Shown here one piece after another: positions 52,353 to 63,200 of a stretch of 64,000 nucleotides of DNA. Made by a program: the position numbers and the translations under genes. Position 1 is the first letter of the stretch, and the number at the start of each line of letters is the position of its first letter. This DNA comes from Thermobaculum terrenum ATCC BAA-798. Lineage in GTDB: Bacteria > Chloroflexota > Chloroflexia > Thermobaculales > Thermobaculaceae. Below the pieces are notes generated by a model. It ran no database searches. It saw only the letters and a program-made list of their open reading frames with translations, and had not been told where the DNA came from. Location: the NCBI RefSeq assembly GCF_000025005.1, contig NC_013525.1:941501-1005500 (forward strand), read 5' to 3'.

Positions 52353-53903
52353 ATGAAGAACAGTAGAGATTTGTTATTACCTTTTGTTGTCTTCACAGCA
52401 GGCGCGACTGTCATGGCAACTGAGATGGGGGCTTCGCGCCTGCTTGCGCCATATTTCGGTGACTCACTGATAATCTGGGCTAATCTTATAGGCATGATCC
52501 TCATATATTTGACCCTAGGTTATGCTCTGGGTGGAAGGTTCGCCGATAGGTATCCTTACAAGTCAGGCCTTTATAAACTCACAGCTTGGTCTGGTTTTCT
52601 AATCATACTTATCCCTATATTATCTCGTCCCCTGCTAAGGTGGTCTACTGAGGGATTTGCCGAACTGTCTGCAGGTATATTCTTCGGATCTTTATTTTCC
52701 ATACTTCTATTGTTTGCACTGCCGGTTACTATGCTAGGGGCAGTTTCTCCTTACGCAATGAGAGTTAAGATAGAGTCGGTATCAGAAGCCGGACACACCG
52801 CTGGCTACCTATATGCAATTAGTACCTTGGGATCTATCTTTGGTACTTTTGTACCTGTACTTCTCTTGCAGCCTTGGATTGGCACCACAAGGTCCATATG
52901 GATATTTGGGTTCGTTCTACTAGCAGTTTCCTTACTTGGCTTGGCTAAGGAGTTGGGTAGGAGGTCTATCCCCTACGCAGTCATGCTTGCTCTTTCTATT
53001 TTTTTGATGGTTCTCTTCGACACTAGCAGGATAAAGGCTGCTGAGATGGGCCAGCTCCTCTACGAAGGGGAGTCAATGTACAACTATATACAAGTTGTAA
53101 GAGATGATAATGGTTGGGTCGATTTGATCCTCAACGAAGGACACGCTACTCACTCTAGATACAACCCTAACCAGATACTGACTGGTGGTCCCTGGGATTA
53201 CTTCATGCTTGCCCCTCTCTTCAGACCTGAAGGTTTGGATACGCCCGTACGCGATGCCTTAATGATAGGTCTCGCTGCTGGGACCATGCCCAGGCAATAC
53301 TCGATTGTCTATCCCAATACACACATAGATGGCGTGGAAATAGACGGTCGTATTGTGGAAGTTGGACGCAAGTATTTTGATATGAATGAACCTCAGCTCA
53401 ATGTAATAGTTGATGACGGGAGATATTTCCTTAGGCGTACAGATAAGAAATATGACATAATTGCAATTGACGCATATAGGCAGCCTTACATCCCCTTCCA
53501 CCTCACCACTCATGAATTTTTTGAGGAAGTTAGACAGCACCTCAAGCCCAATGGCATAGTGGTTATAAATGCTGGTAGAGCCCCAGGGGATTACAGATTG
53601 GTAAATGCATTGGCCAGCACTATGAAGTCGGTTTACCCGAACGTTTTTGCAATCGACACAGCTGCGTATCTAAACACTCTGATATACGCAACCAACGAGC
53701 CTATGACTATTCAGCAGTTCTGGAATAATGCCGAAAAGGTGAGGGATCCTTACCTTACTACTATTCTTGAATGGGTAAGATCTAGTGGAAATATCCGAGA
53801 ATTATCCATGACGGAGAGACCATTTACCGATGACTGGGCTCCGGTTGAACGTGTTATAGACCAGATGATATACAAGTATGCTATAACTCAGGGTAAGGAA
53901 TGA
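52353..53903 (+). CDS. Fused MFS-type transporter/spermidine synthase-like protein
   Basis: A 516-residue protein. The first half (about 1-225) has seven or so membrane helices, opening with TEMGASRLLAPYFGDS, typical of the MFS/spermidine synthase fusion family. The C-terminal half is a Rossmann aminopropyltransferase-like domain with GVEIDGRIVEVGRKYFDM and the gate-loop region DDGRYFLRRTDKKYDIIAIDAYRQP. The SAM-binding glycine motif reads GLAAGTMPRQY, which is degenerate, so polyamine synthesis is uncertain. Confidence 0.85.
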   Translation: MKNSRDLLLPFVVFTAGATVMATEMGASRLLAPYFGDSLIIWANLIGMILIYLTLGYALGGRFADRYPYKSGLYKLTAWSGFLIILIPILSRPLLRWSTEGFAELSAGIFFGSLFSILLLFALPVTMLGAVSPYAMRVKIESVSEAGHTAGYLYAISTLGSIFGTFVPVLLLQPWIGTTRSIWIFGFVLLAVSLLGLAKELGRRSIPYAVMLALSIFLMVLFDTSRIKAAEMGQLLYEGESMYNYIQVVRDDNGWVDLILNEGHATHSRYNPNQILTGGPWDYFMLAPLFRPEGLDTPVRDALMIGLAAGTMPRQYSIVYPNTHIDGVEIDGRIVEVGRKYFDMNEPQLNVIVDDGRYFLRRTDKKYDIIAIDAYRQPYIPFHLTTHEFFEEVRQHLKPNGIVVINAGRAPGDYRLVNALASTMKSVYPNVFAIDTAAYLNTLIYATNEPMTIQQFWNNAEKVRDPYLTTILEWVRSSGNIRELSMTERPFTDDWAPVERVIDQMIYKYAITQGKE

Positions 53904-53949
53904 AAGCCTTACTATCCTTCCAATAGCTTCTTTTCCTGGATAATGATCT

Positions 53950-54858
53950 GTGCTGTCTATCTTTATAAATACGACTGTGCCTGTTTTTATTATAGTGCTT
54001 GCGGGGATGGTGGCTGCTCGTTGTGGGGTTATGCACGCTCAATCCCTTGCAAGACTGTCTCTGTATGTTCTTAGCCCCGCCCTAGTGTTTAGTAGCCTGG
54101 TTAACACATCGGTTACCCTATCGAACATCCTAAGAATAGGTCTATCTCTGTTGATACTTGCTATCTTCACTTATCTATTGGGTACTTTAGTTTGTGAATT
54201 ATTGGGTGTTGAGCCCTACACCAAGTCTAGCTACCTTTTATCTACGATTCTGATGAATTCTGGTAACTTTGGATTACCGGTGATCCTATTTGCTTTTGGT
54301 GATGAGGGATTGGCAGTAGCGTCGATCTATTTCGTTATTCAGTCCCTGCTTACTAATACCTTGGGGGTCTATATTGCCTCTAGGGGGATGGCAGACCCAA
54401 AATCCGCTTTGATGAACACGTTCAAGCTACCGACATTATATGCCATAGTTGTAGCTTTACCCTTTCTGATCTTTCATTTCCCTTTGCCGCAAGTAGTTAA
54501 TAGGCCAATAGATCTACTAGGTAGTGCTGCAATACCTATATTGCTTCTAATGTTAGGTGCTCAGCTTAGGTTGCGTCTAAAGGCTATAATCTCTCCATTG
54601 TTTGTAGCTGCGTTGATTACACGCTTAGTAATCTCTCCTCTGATAGCCTACATGATAGGACGTGTAATGGGGCTTGAAGGCTTGATTTTACAAGTCTTTG
54701 TGGTGGAATCTGCCATGCCTACCGCTGTAAATACAATCATGCTAGCAACGGTCTTTAAGTCAGATACCGACTTTCTTTCGAACGTCATAGCGTTTTCTAC
54801 ACTGGTCAGTATGATAAGCTTGACCCTACTTATATCACTATTAGGAGCTACAGGGTAA
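53950..54858 (+). CDS. AEC family transporter (auxin efflux carrier-like)
   Basis: A 302-residue membrane protein with about ten helices. VFIIVLAGMVAARCGVM at the start, ILMNSGNFGLPVILFAFG (about 95-112) and FVVESAMPTAVNTIMLA (about 255-271) are AEC landmarks. GTG start. Substrates of bacterial members include malate and other organic anions; none is indicated here. Confidence 0.87.
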   Translation: MLSIFINTTVPVFIIVLAGMVAARCGVMHAQSLARLSLYVLSPALVFSSLVNTSVTLSNILRIGLSLLILAIFTYLLGTLVCELLGVEPYTKSSYLLSTILMNSGNFGLPVILFAFGDEGLAVASIYFVIQSLLTNTLGVYIASRGMADPKSALMNTFKLPTLYAIVVALPFLIFHFPLPQVVNRPIDLLGSAAIPILLLMLGAQLRLRLKAIISPLFVAALITRLVISPLIAYMIGRVMGLEGLILQVFVVESAMPTAVNTIMLATVFKSDTDFLSNVIAFSTLVSMISLTLLISLLGATG

Positions 54859-54860
54859 AG

Positions 54861-55580
54861 GTGATAGATATAATCCCGTTTGCTGGAATAGCATCTGAAG
54901 AACTTATATGCGGTATAACACCACCCACTGACGGCGCAACCAATTCAATTGATATGTCTTCTGATGAGTCTGTAGCTAGACTGCGTGAATATCTAAATCT
55001 GCAAGATAGTTGGTGCTTAGCATGGCTTCACCAGGTACATGGAGACTCGGTTATCTGTATAGAGGACCAACCTCATGCTGAGCTTATGGTTTTCGAGGGG
55101 GATGCGCTGGTAACTGGTCATGAGCGAGTTCTGCTAATAACGCGTCATGCTGACTGCCCCCCATTGCTTCTTTGGGACCAGGAAGGTGGGGTAGTTGGAA
55201 TCGTGCATGCAGGTAGGCGTAGTACTTTCTCGGGTATAGCTCACGAAGCTATAACTGCTATGGTTGACCTTGGGGCTAATGTAGAGCATATAGTCGCTTC
55301 CATCGGTCCTGGAATAAAGTCCTGTTGTTACGAAGTTGGTGAAGAGGTATATTACTCGCTTGAAGAAGATCTGAGACCTATGACCTTTGAGTTGCGGCGT
55401 GGAAAGATCTACTGTGATCTATATCGACTGCTGAGCTATCAGCTACTTGAAGCAGGTGTTAGAAACGTGTTTGGAATAAGAGAATCAGAATGTACTTGCT
55501 GTGGACCAAGAAACCTTCACAGCTATCGTCGAGATGGCACTACTATGCGATTTGCAGCTTTTGTGGGTAGAAGGGCATGA
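54861..55580 (+). CDS. YfiH/polyphenol oxidase family protein (purine nucleoside phosphorylase-like)
   Basis: A 239-residue member of the YfiH (CNF1/LACC1) family. Conserved residues appear in WLHQVHGDSV, ITRHADCPPLLLWD (Cys and His of the active site), VGIVHAGRRSTFSGIA and SIGPGIKSCCYEVGEEV. Relatives catalyse phosphorolysis or deamination of purine nucleosides. In the first motif the usual WR of HAGWR is replaced by RR. GTG start; the stop overlaps the yggS-like ATG. Confidence 0.88.
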   Translation: MIDIIPFAGIASEELICGITPPTDGATNSIDMSSDESVARLREYLNLQDSWCLAWLHQVHGDSVICIEDQPHAELMVFEGDALVTGHERVLLITRHADCPPLLLWDQEGGVVGIVHAGRRSTFSGIAHEAITAMVDLGANVEHIVASIGPGIKSCCYEVGEEVYYSLEEDLRPMTFELRRGKIYCDLYRLLSYQLLEAGVRNVFGIRESECTCCGPRNLHSYRRDGTTMRFAAFVGRRA

Positions 55581-56266
55581 AGGATATAGATGTGTACAGA
55601 AACGCTCTAGAAGTTATAGAGAAGTGCAGAGATCGCGCGATTGCTAGTGGTCGCACACCAGATGCTGTGACAATAATCGCTGCAGCCAAAACTTTTCCTG
55701 TCGAGCATGTGCTACCTGCCCTCGAGGCTGGAATACGTGATGTAGGTGAAAACAGGGTGCAGGAAGCTGAAGCTAAGTGGTCAGATCACTATATTAGAAA
55801 CGCCATTAGGTTACACATGATAGGCACTCTACAGAAAAACAAGGTCAAGAAGGCAATTAATCTATTTGACATCATACATTCCTGCAGTTCGGTAGAACTG
55901 GGACTCCGGATTTCGAACTACTCACAAGATAAATTATTTCCAATTCTCCTCGAGGTTAACTTAGCCAATGAACCTTCTAAGACTGGTTTTCCAGCCTCAG
56001 AACTTGTACCCGCAGTAGAACAGTTGGGACAGGTACCTAATCTTAAGTTGCTGGGCTTGATGGCTATACCTCCATACTCACCTGATCCAGAACAGTCCAG
56101 GCCTTATTTTGCTCAGCTTAGGCGGCTGAGCGATGACCTATGCTCAAGATATGATTTTTTCGGTCCTGAGCTTTCTATGGGTATGTCCGAAGATTATCTA
56201 GTAGCTATAGAAGAGGGAGCTACTATGGTCAGGATAGGTAGAGCTATATTCGGCCCAAGAAGTTAG
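55577..56266 (+). CDS. YggS/PLPBP family PLP homeostasis protein
   Basis: A 229-residue single-domain TIM barrel that binds PLP. The Lys lies in IIAAAKTFPVEHV (about 37), followed by DVGENRVQEAEAK; the C-terminal ELSMGMSEDYLVAIEEGATMVRIGRAIFG is diagnostic. It balances free PLP rather than catalysing a known reaction. The ATGA overlap with the YfiH gene couples them; this pair is common near division genes in Gram-positive-like bacteria. Confidence 0.92.
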   Translation: MKDIDVYRNALEVIEKCRDRAIASGRTPDAVTIIAAAKTFPVEHVLPALEAGIRDVGENRVQEAEAKWSDHYIRNAIRLHMIGTLQKNKVKKAINLFDIIHSCSSVELGLRISNYSQDKLFPILLEVNLANEPSKTGFPASELVPAVEQLGQVPNLKLLGLMAIPPYSPDPEQSRPYFAQLRRLSDDLCSRYDFFGPELSMGMSEDYLVAIEEGATMVRIGRAIFGPRS

Positions 56267-57501
56267 CCCATTAGCAAGGCTGCTTCGTCATTAGCCGGCC
56301 TTACCTGACCATTACTGAGGTATACCCACTCCATGATCTTAGGTTCGTTGTCGATCTTATAGGTGAAAGTCACTAGGTAGCTCCCATCTCCCTGAGGTAT
56401 TGCCTTCCACTCACCCGGACTGAAAGTGTAGCCTCTGCGCTCCATACTCATCCAGTAAACGGTTATCAGGTTTACTATAGAGTACCCTCTCTCGTTCCTG
56501 AACTCCTTGGTGCGTGATACGATCTTCCTCATCTCTGATGGGTCTATTTCATGTTCTTCCTTTTCTTTCTGCGGATTGGCACCTATGGTAGGTACGGCTA
56601 CTAATCTCATGTTCAGCTTGGCAGCCGCCTTTGAGGCTATGGTATAAAGCAATTTTTTGTCGTCTTCGCTGATCTCTTCGGGGAGCGAGTCTATGATACT
56701 TAAAGCCATCTGTAGGTTATTAGGTTCAAACCCTCTTTGCTTCTCATTTTCATCAGAGCTTTCAGTATCTGAGGATATCTCTCCAAGGAATATCTGAACT
56801 TGCCTGTGTAAAGAGCTGCCCTTGAGTGAGCCCTCTTTGACTGCGGTAAGTAGCTCTTTACGCTGGGTATCGTCTGGTATTCTAGCCAATTGGATAGCAT
56901 CTGCTATACCGATCTGCTTCTGCTCTACAGCTTGACGTATATCGTCGTGTTCAAGCAGCTGTAGCCTTCCATGAACATGCGCTACGCTTCTCCCAGACAG
57001 CCTGGCTAGGTCCCTGTAGCTGAGGCCAAATTTGTGTATAAGGGTTCTAAATACTCTTGCCTCTTCGAGTGCGCCAAGGTTTTTGCGCTGTAGGTTCTCG
57101 GCAAGAGATATCATAAGCTCTTCTTGCTCGTCTTTGGGTTCTATGATCCTTACAGGTATCTTCTCCATGCCAAGAAGCTGGCATGCTCTGTATCTGCGCT
57201 CGCCTGCAACTATCTGGTAAAAACGCCCTGTGTCCTTGACGAGTATTGGTTGGAGTAGTCCATGCTCCTTTATATTCTCAGCAAGCTCTTCGATGCTAGA
57301 TTTGGAGAAGCCACTGGAAGTTTGACTGCGGGGCTGCGCAGGGTTAGGTCTTATTCTTTCGATTTCTACTTCGACTACCTGAGATGTTGGTAGGCCAGGA
57401 TCATCATCTGATACCGGCATTATTATAGATCGCAGCGATGTGAACGTAGCTTGGGCGTTTTCAGGGGTTATTCTTGCTCTCTTATTACTCATTGCAGGCA
57501 C
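56263..57501 (-). CDS. parB: ParB/Spo0J family chromosome partition protein
   Basis: A 412-residue ParB. The CTP-binding N-terminal domain (about 45-140) has [21 protein letters not shown], the box-[14 protein letters not shown] and ENLQRKNL; a helix-turn-helix follows ([24 protein letters not shown], about 174-197). The C-terminal 110 residues are unusual, with a [19 protein letters not shown] segment and predicted beta strands instead of a short dimerisation helix. Its stop overlaps the convergent yggS-like stop by 4 bases. Confidence 0.88.
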   Translation of the reverse strand: MPAMSNKRARITPENAQATFTSLRSIIMPVSDDDPGLPTSQVVEVEIERIRPNPAQPRSQTSSGFSKSSIEELAENIKEHGLLQPILVKDTGRFYQIVAGERRYRACQLLGMEKIPVRIIEPKDEQEELMISLAENLQRKNLGALEEARVFRTLIHKFGLSYRDLARLSGRSVAHVHGRLQLLEHDDIRQAVEQKQIGIADAIQLARIPDDTQRKELLTAVKEGSLKGSSLHRQVQIFLGEISSDTESSDENEKQRGFEPNNLQMALSIIDSLPEEISEDDKKLLYTIASKAAAKLNMRLVAVPTIGANPQKEKEEHEIDPSEMRKIVSRTKEFRNERGYSIVNLITVYWMSMERRGYTFSPGEWKAIPQGDGSYLVTFTYKIDNEPKIMEWVYLSNGQVRPANDEAALLMG

Positions 57502-58274
57502 TCCTCCAGTTCCTCCGCTAATTGTCTATAAGCTATGGCTGCTGGTGTATCTCCAGCGTAGGCTAGAACGCTTTTCCCAGTCATGGGAGCTTCTTTTACC
57601 TTGACGTTTAGTCTTACTACAGTATCAAAAACTTTGACCATACCGTTTAGTGCGGACCTTGCAGCAGCTATCACGTCCCTAGCATGTACAGTTCTAATAT
57701 CCGCCATGGTGAGTAGTACACCATCTATTCTTAAATTGCGATTCAACTTGCGTTGAACTTGTGAAACAGTCCTTAGCAATAAATCTACACCTTTCATCGC
57801 TAGATAGTCTGCCTGTAGAGGGATAATAACCGAATCAGCTGCAGCAAGTGCGTTTATAGTCAGGAGCCCCAATGAAGGCTGACAGTCAATAAATATGACA
57901 TCGTATTCTCGCCTAATTTTCTCTAACATCTCTCTAAGAACCAATTCTCCCAAAGTTGCTCGGAAAAGGTCTAGTTCTCCTTGGGAGAGCTCTATATTAG
58001 AGGGCGCTAGGATCAACCCCTGCTCAGCAGGGAGTAGTATGTCCTTAATAGTAGGTTGAGGAGATTCTTGGATCGTAGCATACAAGACATCGTATATAGT
58101 TGGGGATAGGGAGTCGGGCTGAAATCCCAGGGATAGAGTTAGACTTGCCTGAGGATCAAAGTCCACAAGCAGCACACTATGACCCTTTTCCCTAAGCGCA
58201 GCTCCCAGGTTGAGAGCAGTTGTAGTTTTCCCCACTCCGCCTTTCTGGTTAGCTATGGCGATTACCTTACCCAT
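57489..58274 (-). CDS. parA: ParA family chromosome partition ATPase
   Basis: A 261-residue ParA/Soj. The deviant Walker [18 protein letters not shown] (about 11-27), Walker A' [16 protein letters not shown] and the switch region [15 protein letters not shown] are canonical. It overlaps parB by 13 bases in the normal parA-parB order. It lacks the long N-terminal helix-turn-helix of plasmid ParAs, so it is of chromosomal type. Confidence 0.92.
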   Translation of the reverse strand: MGKVIAIANQKGGVGKTTTALNLGAALREKGHSVLLVDFDPQASLTLSLGFQPDSLSPTIYDVLYATIQESPQPTIKDILLPAEQGLILAPSNIELSQGELDLFRATLGELVLREMLEKIRREYDVIFIDCQPSLGLLTINALAAADSVIIPLQADYLAMKGVDLLLRTVSQVQRKLNRNLRIDGVLLTMADIRTVHARDVIAAARSALNGMVKVFDTVVRLNVKVKEAPMTGKSVLAYAGDTPAAIAYRQLAEELEECLQ

Positions 58275-58373
58275 TAACTCGCTTGTACCCCATCAAGTGC
58301 GCCGATTCTAGCATAGCAATAAGGATTGGTAAAGCGAAGAGTAAAAAAGTCATAAACTAGTGTCCTCTGATTT

Positions 58374-58403
58374 TTGACAACGATGCAATTATAGAGATAT
58401 ATT
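58374..58403 (+). promoter_or_regulatory. Promoter of the MBL hydrolase gene
   Basis: TTGACA (58374-58379), 18-base spacer, TATATT (58398-58403), with the GTG start only 10 bases further on, so the transcript has a very short or absent leader. Confidence 0.55.
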
Positions 58404-58412
58404 GCTTCTGCT

Positions 58413-59285
58413 GTGAACATCGAGCGAACAATATCTGGTCTACGTGTGAGTTGCCTTGCCAGCGGTAGTTCTGGTAACTCCTTGCTTTTGCAATGGGAAG
58501 GCAAGGCTATATTGATTGATGCAGGGATATCTGCTCGCAAATTGACTACGTACCTCCTTGAAAGAAATGTATCTCCAGAAAACCTTCTAGGTATTTTTGT
58601 CACGCACGAGCATTCGGATCATATTGCAGGTATAGAGCTGCTTGCTAAAAGGTTTGACACTCCGGTGCTGTGTACTGAAGAAACCAGAAAAGTTTTATCC
58701 TGGTTGATTGATGGGGTTGAGTACGAAGTCTATAAGAAGGAACAATCTATAGAAATAGAGGGACTAGAGATACAAGCATTTTCGCTGCCTCATGATGCTG
58801 CTGATCCAGTTGGCTATCAAATCAGATACGGTGAGTATGCGGTGTCGGTAATAACCGATCTGGGAGCACCTACGCTAGATGCTGTATCTGCAGCCAGGAC
58901 GAGTGATTTGGTCGTAATTGAAGCAAATCATGATGTTGATAGATTAATAAGTGGCCCCTACCCTTGGCACCTAAAGAAGAGAATTATGAGCGATAGGGGG
59001 CATCTCTCTAACCTGCAGGCAGCTCAGCTGATATCTTCTGCCCTAAGACCGCGACCCCAGCAATTTTGGCTTGCACATCTCTCAAAGCGTAACAATACGA
59101 AGACATGCGCTAGAGATACCGTTTTGTCGTATCTAAATAAATTAGGGATATCTATCGATTTATACGTAACCGAAAGAGATAAGCCAAGCTTGGTCTGGGA
59201 GCCTCCCTTGGAGCCAGCAGTTCAGCTATCCTTATTTGGCTCCCCAAAGCAGTCTGAGGAGAGTATGGAACCTATTATCTTCTGA
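58413..59285 (+). CDS. WalJ/YycJ-like metallo-beta-lactamase-fold hydrolase
   Basis: A 290-residue protein. VSCLASGSSGNSLLLQWEGKAILIDAG (about 10-36) is characteristic of the WalJ/YycJ group. The metal site is THEHSDHIAGIE (about 64-75), with later ligands in SLPHDAADPVGY, VITDLG and WLAHLS. The family is linked to 5'-3' DNA exonuclease activity and cell-wall homeostasis. GTG start. Its last 64 bases overlap the convergent fmt. Confidence 0.87.
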   Translation: MNIERTISGLRVSCLASGSSGNSLLLQWEGKAILIDAGISARKLTTYLLERNVSPENLLGIFVTHEHSDHIAGIELLAKRFDTPVLCTEETRKVLSWLIDGVEYEVYKKEQSIEIEGLEIQAFSLPHDAADPVGYQIRYGEYAVSVITDLGAPTLDAVSAARTSDLVVIEANHDVDRLISGPYPWHLKKRIMSDRGHLSNLQAAQLISSALRPRPQQFWLAHLSKRNNTKTCARDTVLSYLNKLGISIDLYVTERDKPSLVWEPPLEPAVQLSLFGSPKQSEESMEPIIF

Positions 59286-60205
59286 TACCCTGCGAGGAAG
59301 GCTTTGCCGTCCACGATCTTCTTGCCCTGCATCTGCAGTTGTTCTAACAGGAGTGCTCCTTCTCCACATGTTACTATCGGCATCTTAGTTTGTACGTCTT
59401 TGGTTACTTCCCCGGGCTTGCCTTCAGTAGATGAAGGGATAGCTTTAGCTTTATAGATCAATATTCTTTTATCTTCCCAGTATGTGTAAGATACTGGCCA
59501 TGGATTAAATGCTCTGACCTCTCTCTCAATCAAAACAGCAGGCTTATTCCAATCTATGCAGGCTGCTTCTTTGCTTATCTTAGGGGCGTATGTAGCAGCC
59601 GAGTGATCTTGTTCTACTGGGGTGATCTTCCCTTGTATCCATTTATCCAAAGTTTGGATCAGCAGATCCGCGGCTATTTTTGCTAGCCTCTCGGAAAGCT
59701 CTCCTGCTGTCTCGTGATCTTTTATATCCACCTCTACCTGGGCTAGGATAGGTCCATCGTCCAGTCCTTCCCCCATGCGTATAAGCGTCACTCCTGTTTT
59801 GGTTTCCCCTGCTAGTATGGCAGCTTGTATAGGCGCTGCACCTCTATACTTAGGCAGTAATGAGGGATGCACATTGATCCAGCCCAATGGTGGGATTTGG
59901 AGGGCTTCCCGAGGGATAATCAAGCCGTAAGCTGATAATATAATCAGATCGGGTCTATAGTCTCTGATGCTAGCTATTACGGAACTATCTCTGATCTTTT
60001 TAGGTTTTTCTATTGGAAGTCCAAGCTGCTCAGCTGCAAGCGCTATGGGGGAGGGGTGACTTCTTAGACCCCTGCCCGCGGGCTTATCAGGTTGAGTATA
60101 GACCGCTACTAGGTCGTGTTTCCCTAAACTGGTTAGAGCTTGAAGTTGTGGAACAGCGAACTCAGATGTACCAAAAAACAGCAGCCTTTTTCTATCCATC
60201 ATCAC
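59222..60205 (-). CDS. fmt: Methionyl-tRNA formyltransferase
   Basis: A 327-residue Fmt that formylates initiator Met-tRNA. LLFFGTSEFAVPQLQAL (about 8-24), the catalytic INVHPSLLPKYRGAAPIQAAIL (about 110-131) and DDGPILAQVEVDI are canonical; the C-terminal OB-fold includes RAFNPWPVSYTYWEDKRI. The last 20 codons extend across the end of the convergent hydrolase gene and look non-conserved. def (deformylase) is not adjacent. Confidence 0.94.
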   Translation of the reverse strand: MMMDRKRLLFFGTSEFAVPQLQALTSLGKHDLVAVYTQPDKPAGRGLRSHPSPIALAAEQLGLPIEKPKKIRDSSVIASIRDYRPDLIILSAYGLIIPREALQIPPLGWINVHPSLLPKYRGAAPIQAAILAGETKTGVTLIRMGEGLDDGPILAQVEVDIKDHETAGELSERLAKIAADLLIQTLDKWIQGKITPVEQDHSAATYAPKISKEAACIDWNKPAVLIEREVRAFNPWPVSYTYWEDKRILIYKAKAIPSSTEGKPGEVTKDVQTKMPIVTCGEGALLLEQLQMQGKKIVDGKAFLAGYQKIIGSILSSDCFGEPNKDS

Positions 60206-60210
60206 CCCGA

Positions 60211-60219
60211 TGTTAAAAT
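60211..60219 (+). promoter_or_regulatory. Extended -10 promoter of the DUF2298 gene
   Basis: TGT-TAAAAT at 60211-60219, directly upstream of the fmt start on the other strand; the predicted leader is about 27 bases, including AAAGGAG. Confidence 0.5.
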
Positions 60220-60252
60220 GATCCGTTAGTGATTTTACAGGAAAGGAGCAAA

Positions 60253-63200
60253 GTGTCTAACGGTACGAATAGAGTCTTGCTGCTGATCATCCTACTGATT
60301 GCATTTTCCCTGCGAGTATATGGAATAGGCTGGGATTCAGGCTTTTATGCTCATCCAGACGAGAGACACATTATTGATGTTACAGTCAATAGGGTACATC
60401 TCACCTTAGACCTCGGGAAGTTGTTAGATGCAGATTCTAGTCCCCTAAACCCTCGCAGACTAGAAAACGGGATTAGGTTAAGCTATTCCTACGGTACCCT
60501 GCTTATTTACTTTCTAAAGGCTGTATCTAACTTAGTTGCCAAGGTTTTGGGGCAACAGTATGCTGAATTTGAATCTATATATGTAGTGGCTAGGTCTATA
60601 AGTGCGATAGCAGACACGCTCACGGTTCTATTCATTTACTTATTAGCTTTACGGTTATTCGGGGCAAGAACAGGAATTATTGCTGCATTATTGTCAGCTT
60701 TTTCCGTAATTCAAATACAATTTGCTCATTTTTATGTGGCAGAGCCTATAATGACCCTCTTATTGGTCATAAGTTTGTGGTTCGCAGTATCTGCCATTCA
60801 GGATCATAAGAATTACAAGTTTGCTTTAAGTGGTTTGTTTCTTGGATTTGCGATAGCTACAAAGCCAAGCGCTGCAGCATTTTGTCCCGCATTGTTGCTC
60901 TTACTTGCTATAAGAAGTTTGGAGTCAAGGATATCAGGTATATTCTCTTCGGGAGAGAGTATAGCCTCTACCTTGATGCTTGTAGTGAGGCGCCTAACGT
61001 ATGTTTTACCAGCTGCTGTCTTGGCGTGGGCAATATGGGAGCCCTATGCGTTGCTGGATTTTCCCACCTATGCGCAGAATATCGTCGCCGAGAGCCAGAT
61101 ACAGCGAGGAATAATCGACGTTCCTTACACAAGACAGTACATAGGAACTATACCTGGCTGGTACCATCTTACGCAGTATGCACGTTGGGGAGTGGGAATA
61201 CCCTTAGGTATAACAGTAATATTTGGCTTGTTTTGGGCCCTTTTCAGGACTTTGAGATCTGGCGATTCCAAATATGCAGTCTTATTGATTTGGATTCTCC
61301 CATACACTGCTTCTATCCTCCTGCTTGAAGCTAAATGGTTGAGATACATGCTCCCCATTCATCCAGTGCTGCTGATATTGGCCAGCGCAGTTTTGTCTAA
61401 TTACCTTTTACACTCAAGGTTTGTCACCAGGATTAGCCCCGAACCTGGTATCTTCATAGCTTTGAAGCGATTTATACCATATCTTGCTATTTTCTCTGTG
61501 GTAGTGGGAACGTTATTGTGGGCGCTGGCCTTTGAACGTATATATACTCGGCCGCATGTGTGGATCACGGCTTCAGAATGGATATACAAGCACATACCTC
61601 CCGGCTCAATTATAGGCACAGAACACTGGGATGACCGTCTCCCTCTCCCTGTGGAGGGGAATAGCCCAAGCATCTACAACTACTACACTATAGCTATGTA
61701 TGATGATCTACCGCCTGACGAAAAGCTACAGCAGATAGAAGATGTACTACGTAACTCGGATTATATAGTGCTGGCCACCAACAGGCTGTATAAATCTATC
61801 CCCATGTCCCCGTGGCGATATGCTGTTGCTACTAGGTATTATCAACTGCTCTTTTCTGAGCGCCTAGGATTTATCAAAGTTGCGGAGTTTCATTCTTCTC
61901 CTTCGTTAGGTGCTGTACCTATAGATGAAAGTAGCGCAGATGACAATGTTGCTGTATATGACCACCCCCCGGTTGTGATATTCAAAAAGGAGAGACAGCT
62001 TGCAGACTGGGAACTAAGAGCGCTTTTTGCGGACTCTTTGCTAGCGCCCTGGAATCCTTCCAGACATGGCAAGGTCGATAAGCCTCTAATGATTAATCCT
62101 CTGACGACATTGTCTTCGATAGGCTTACCTTACTATCGGGGAATAATTAATAACAGCTTGATTTCGCCAATAGCTTGGTTCTTTATCCTCGAGTTAATAG
62201 GCTTGCTAGGATGGATTCTTCTTGCCCAGTTTGTATATGCAGCACAAGATAGTGGCTGGATGTTGTCTAAGCTTCTTTCTATCGTAATTATTGCCCTTGG
62301 TGCCTGGTTGGGCACGTCTCTTGGACTACTAACATATCCAGCTAGCTTGTGGGTAATAACGATCGGCTTTATACTTTTCTCCCTCTCGTTTGCCCTTGTC
62401 AACTCCAGATCCTTAGTAAATATCCTTAGATCCAGGATCAGTAGGATAGTGCTGCTAGAGGGATTATTCTTATTGCTTTTTATTGTCGGTCTGCTTATGA
62501 GAATAGCTAATCCTGATCTGTGGCATCCCATATTCGGTGGTGAAAAGCCAATGGAGCTTTCATTTATCAACGCGATTCAAAGGAGCTCCAACTTACCCCC
62601 TTATGATCCCTGGTTTTCTGGCGGGTACATTAACTACTACTATTTTGGCCAGTGGTTAGCTGCTGTTCTCATGAGACTGACGTTCGTGGGGCCGGCCTAT
62701 GGCTTCAATATCGCGGTGGCATGGATCTTCGCCGTTACGGGTACCCTTGCCTTTACATTTGGTTATGAGATCTCCAGAAGGTTTTTTGGAGGGACTTTTG
62801 CGCAAATCGTGGGCTTTTTGAGTACCTTGCTTATGGTTATAGTAGGTAACTTGGACGGCCTAGTGCAACTCATGCAGTCTTTTGCCAGCGGCAACTTGTC
62901 CAACTTCCTGGGAAACTTTGACTTCTGGAGGTCTACTCGCATTACCGGTGGGAACATAATTCACGAGTTCCCATTCTTCACGTTTCTGTATGCTGATCTC
63001 CATGCACATATGGTAGCTATGCCTATGGCGCTAGGGCTTTTAATCCTGGCAGCGTATTATGTTTTCATTTCTGCGAGGAAGAGTAGGTTGATTGTGATTA
63101 TCCTGGCGTCGATGCTTGGTAGTGTCCTGATAATGACTAACCCCTGGGATTTCCCTACTTATAGTGGATTGTTCCTGCTAGCTGTATCTATACGAGCTCT

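Noticed and set aside
57750-57770. Possible parS site in parA
   Set aside because: Only one half (GTGAAACA) matches the parS consensus TGTTTCACGTGAAACA; the other half does not.
58274-58603. Minus-strand frame between parA and the MBL gene
   Set aside because: It overlaps the well-supported N terminus of the MBL hydrolase and has no domain.
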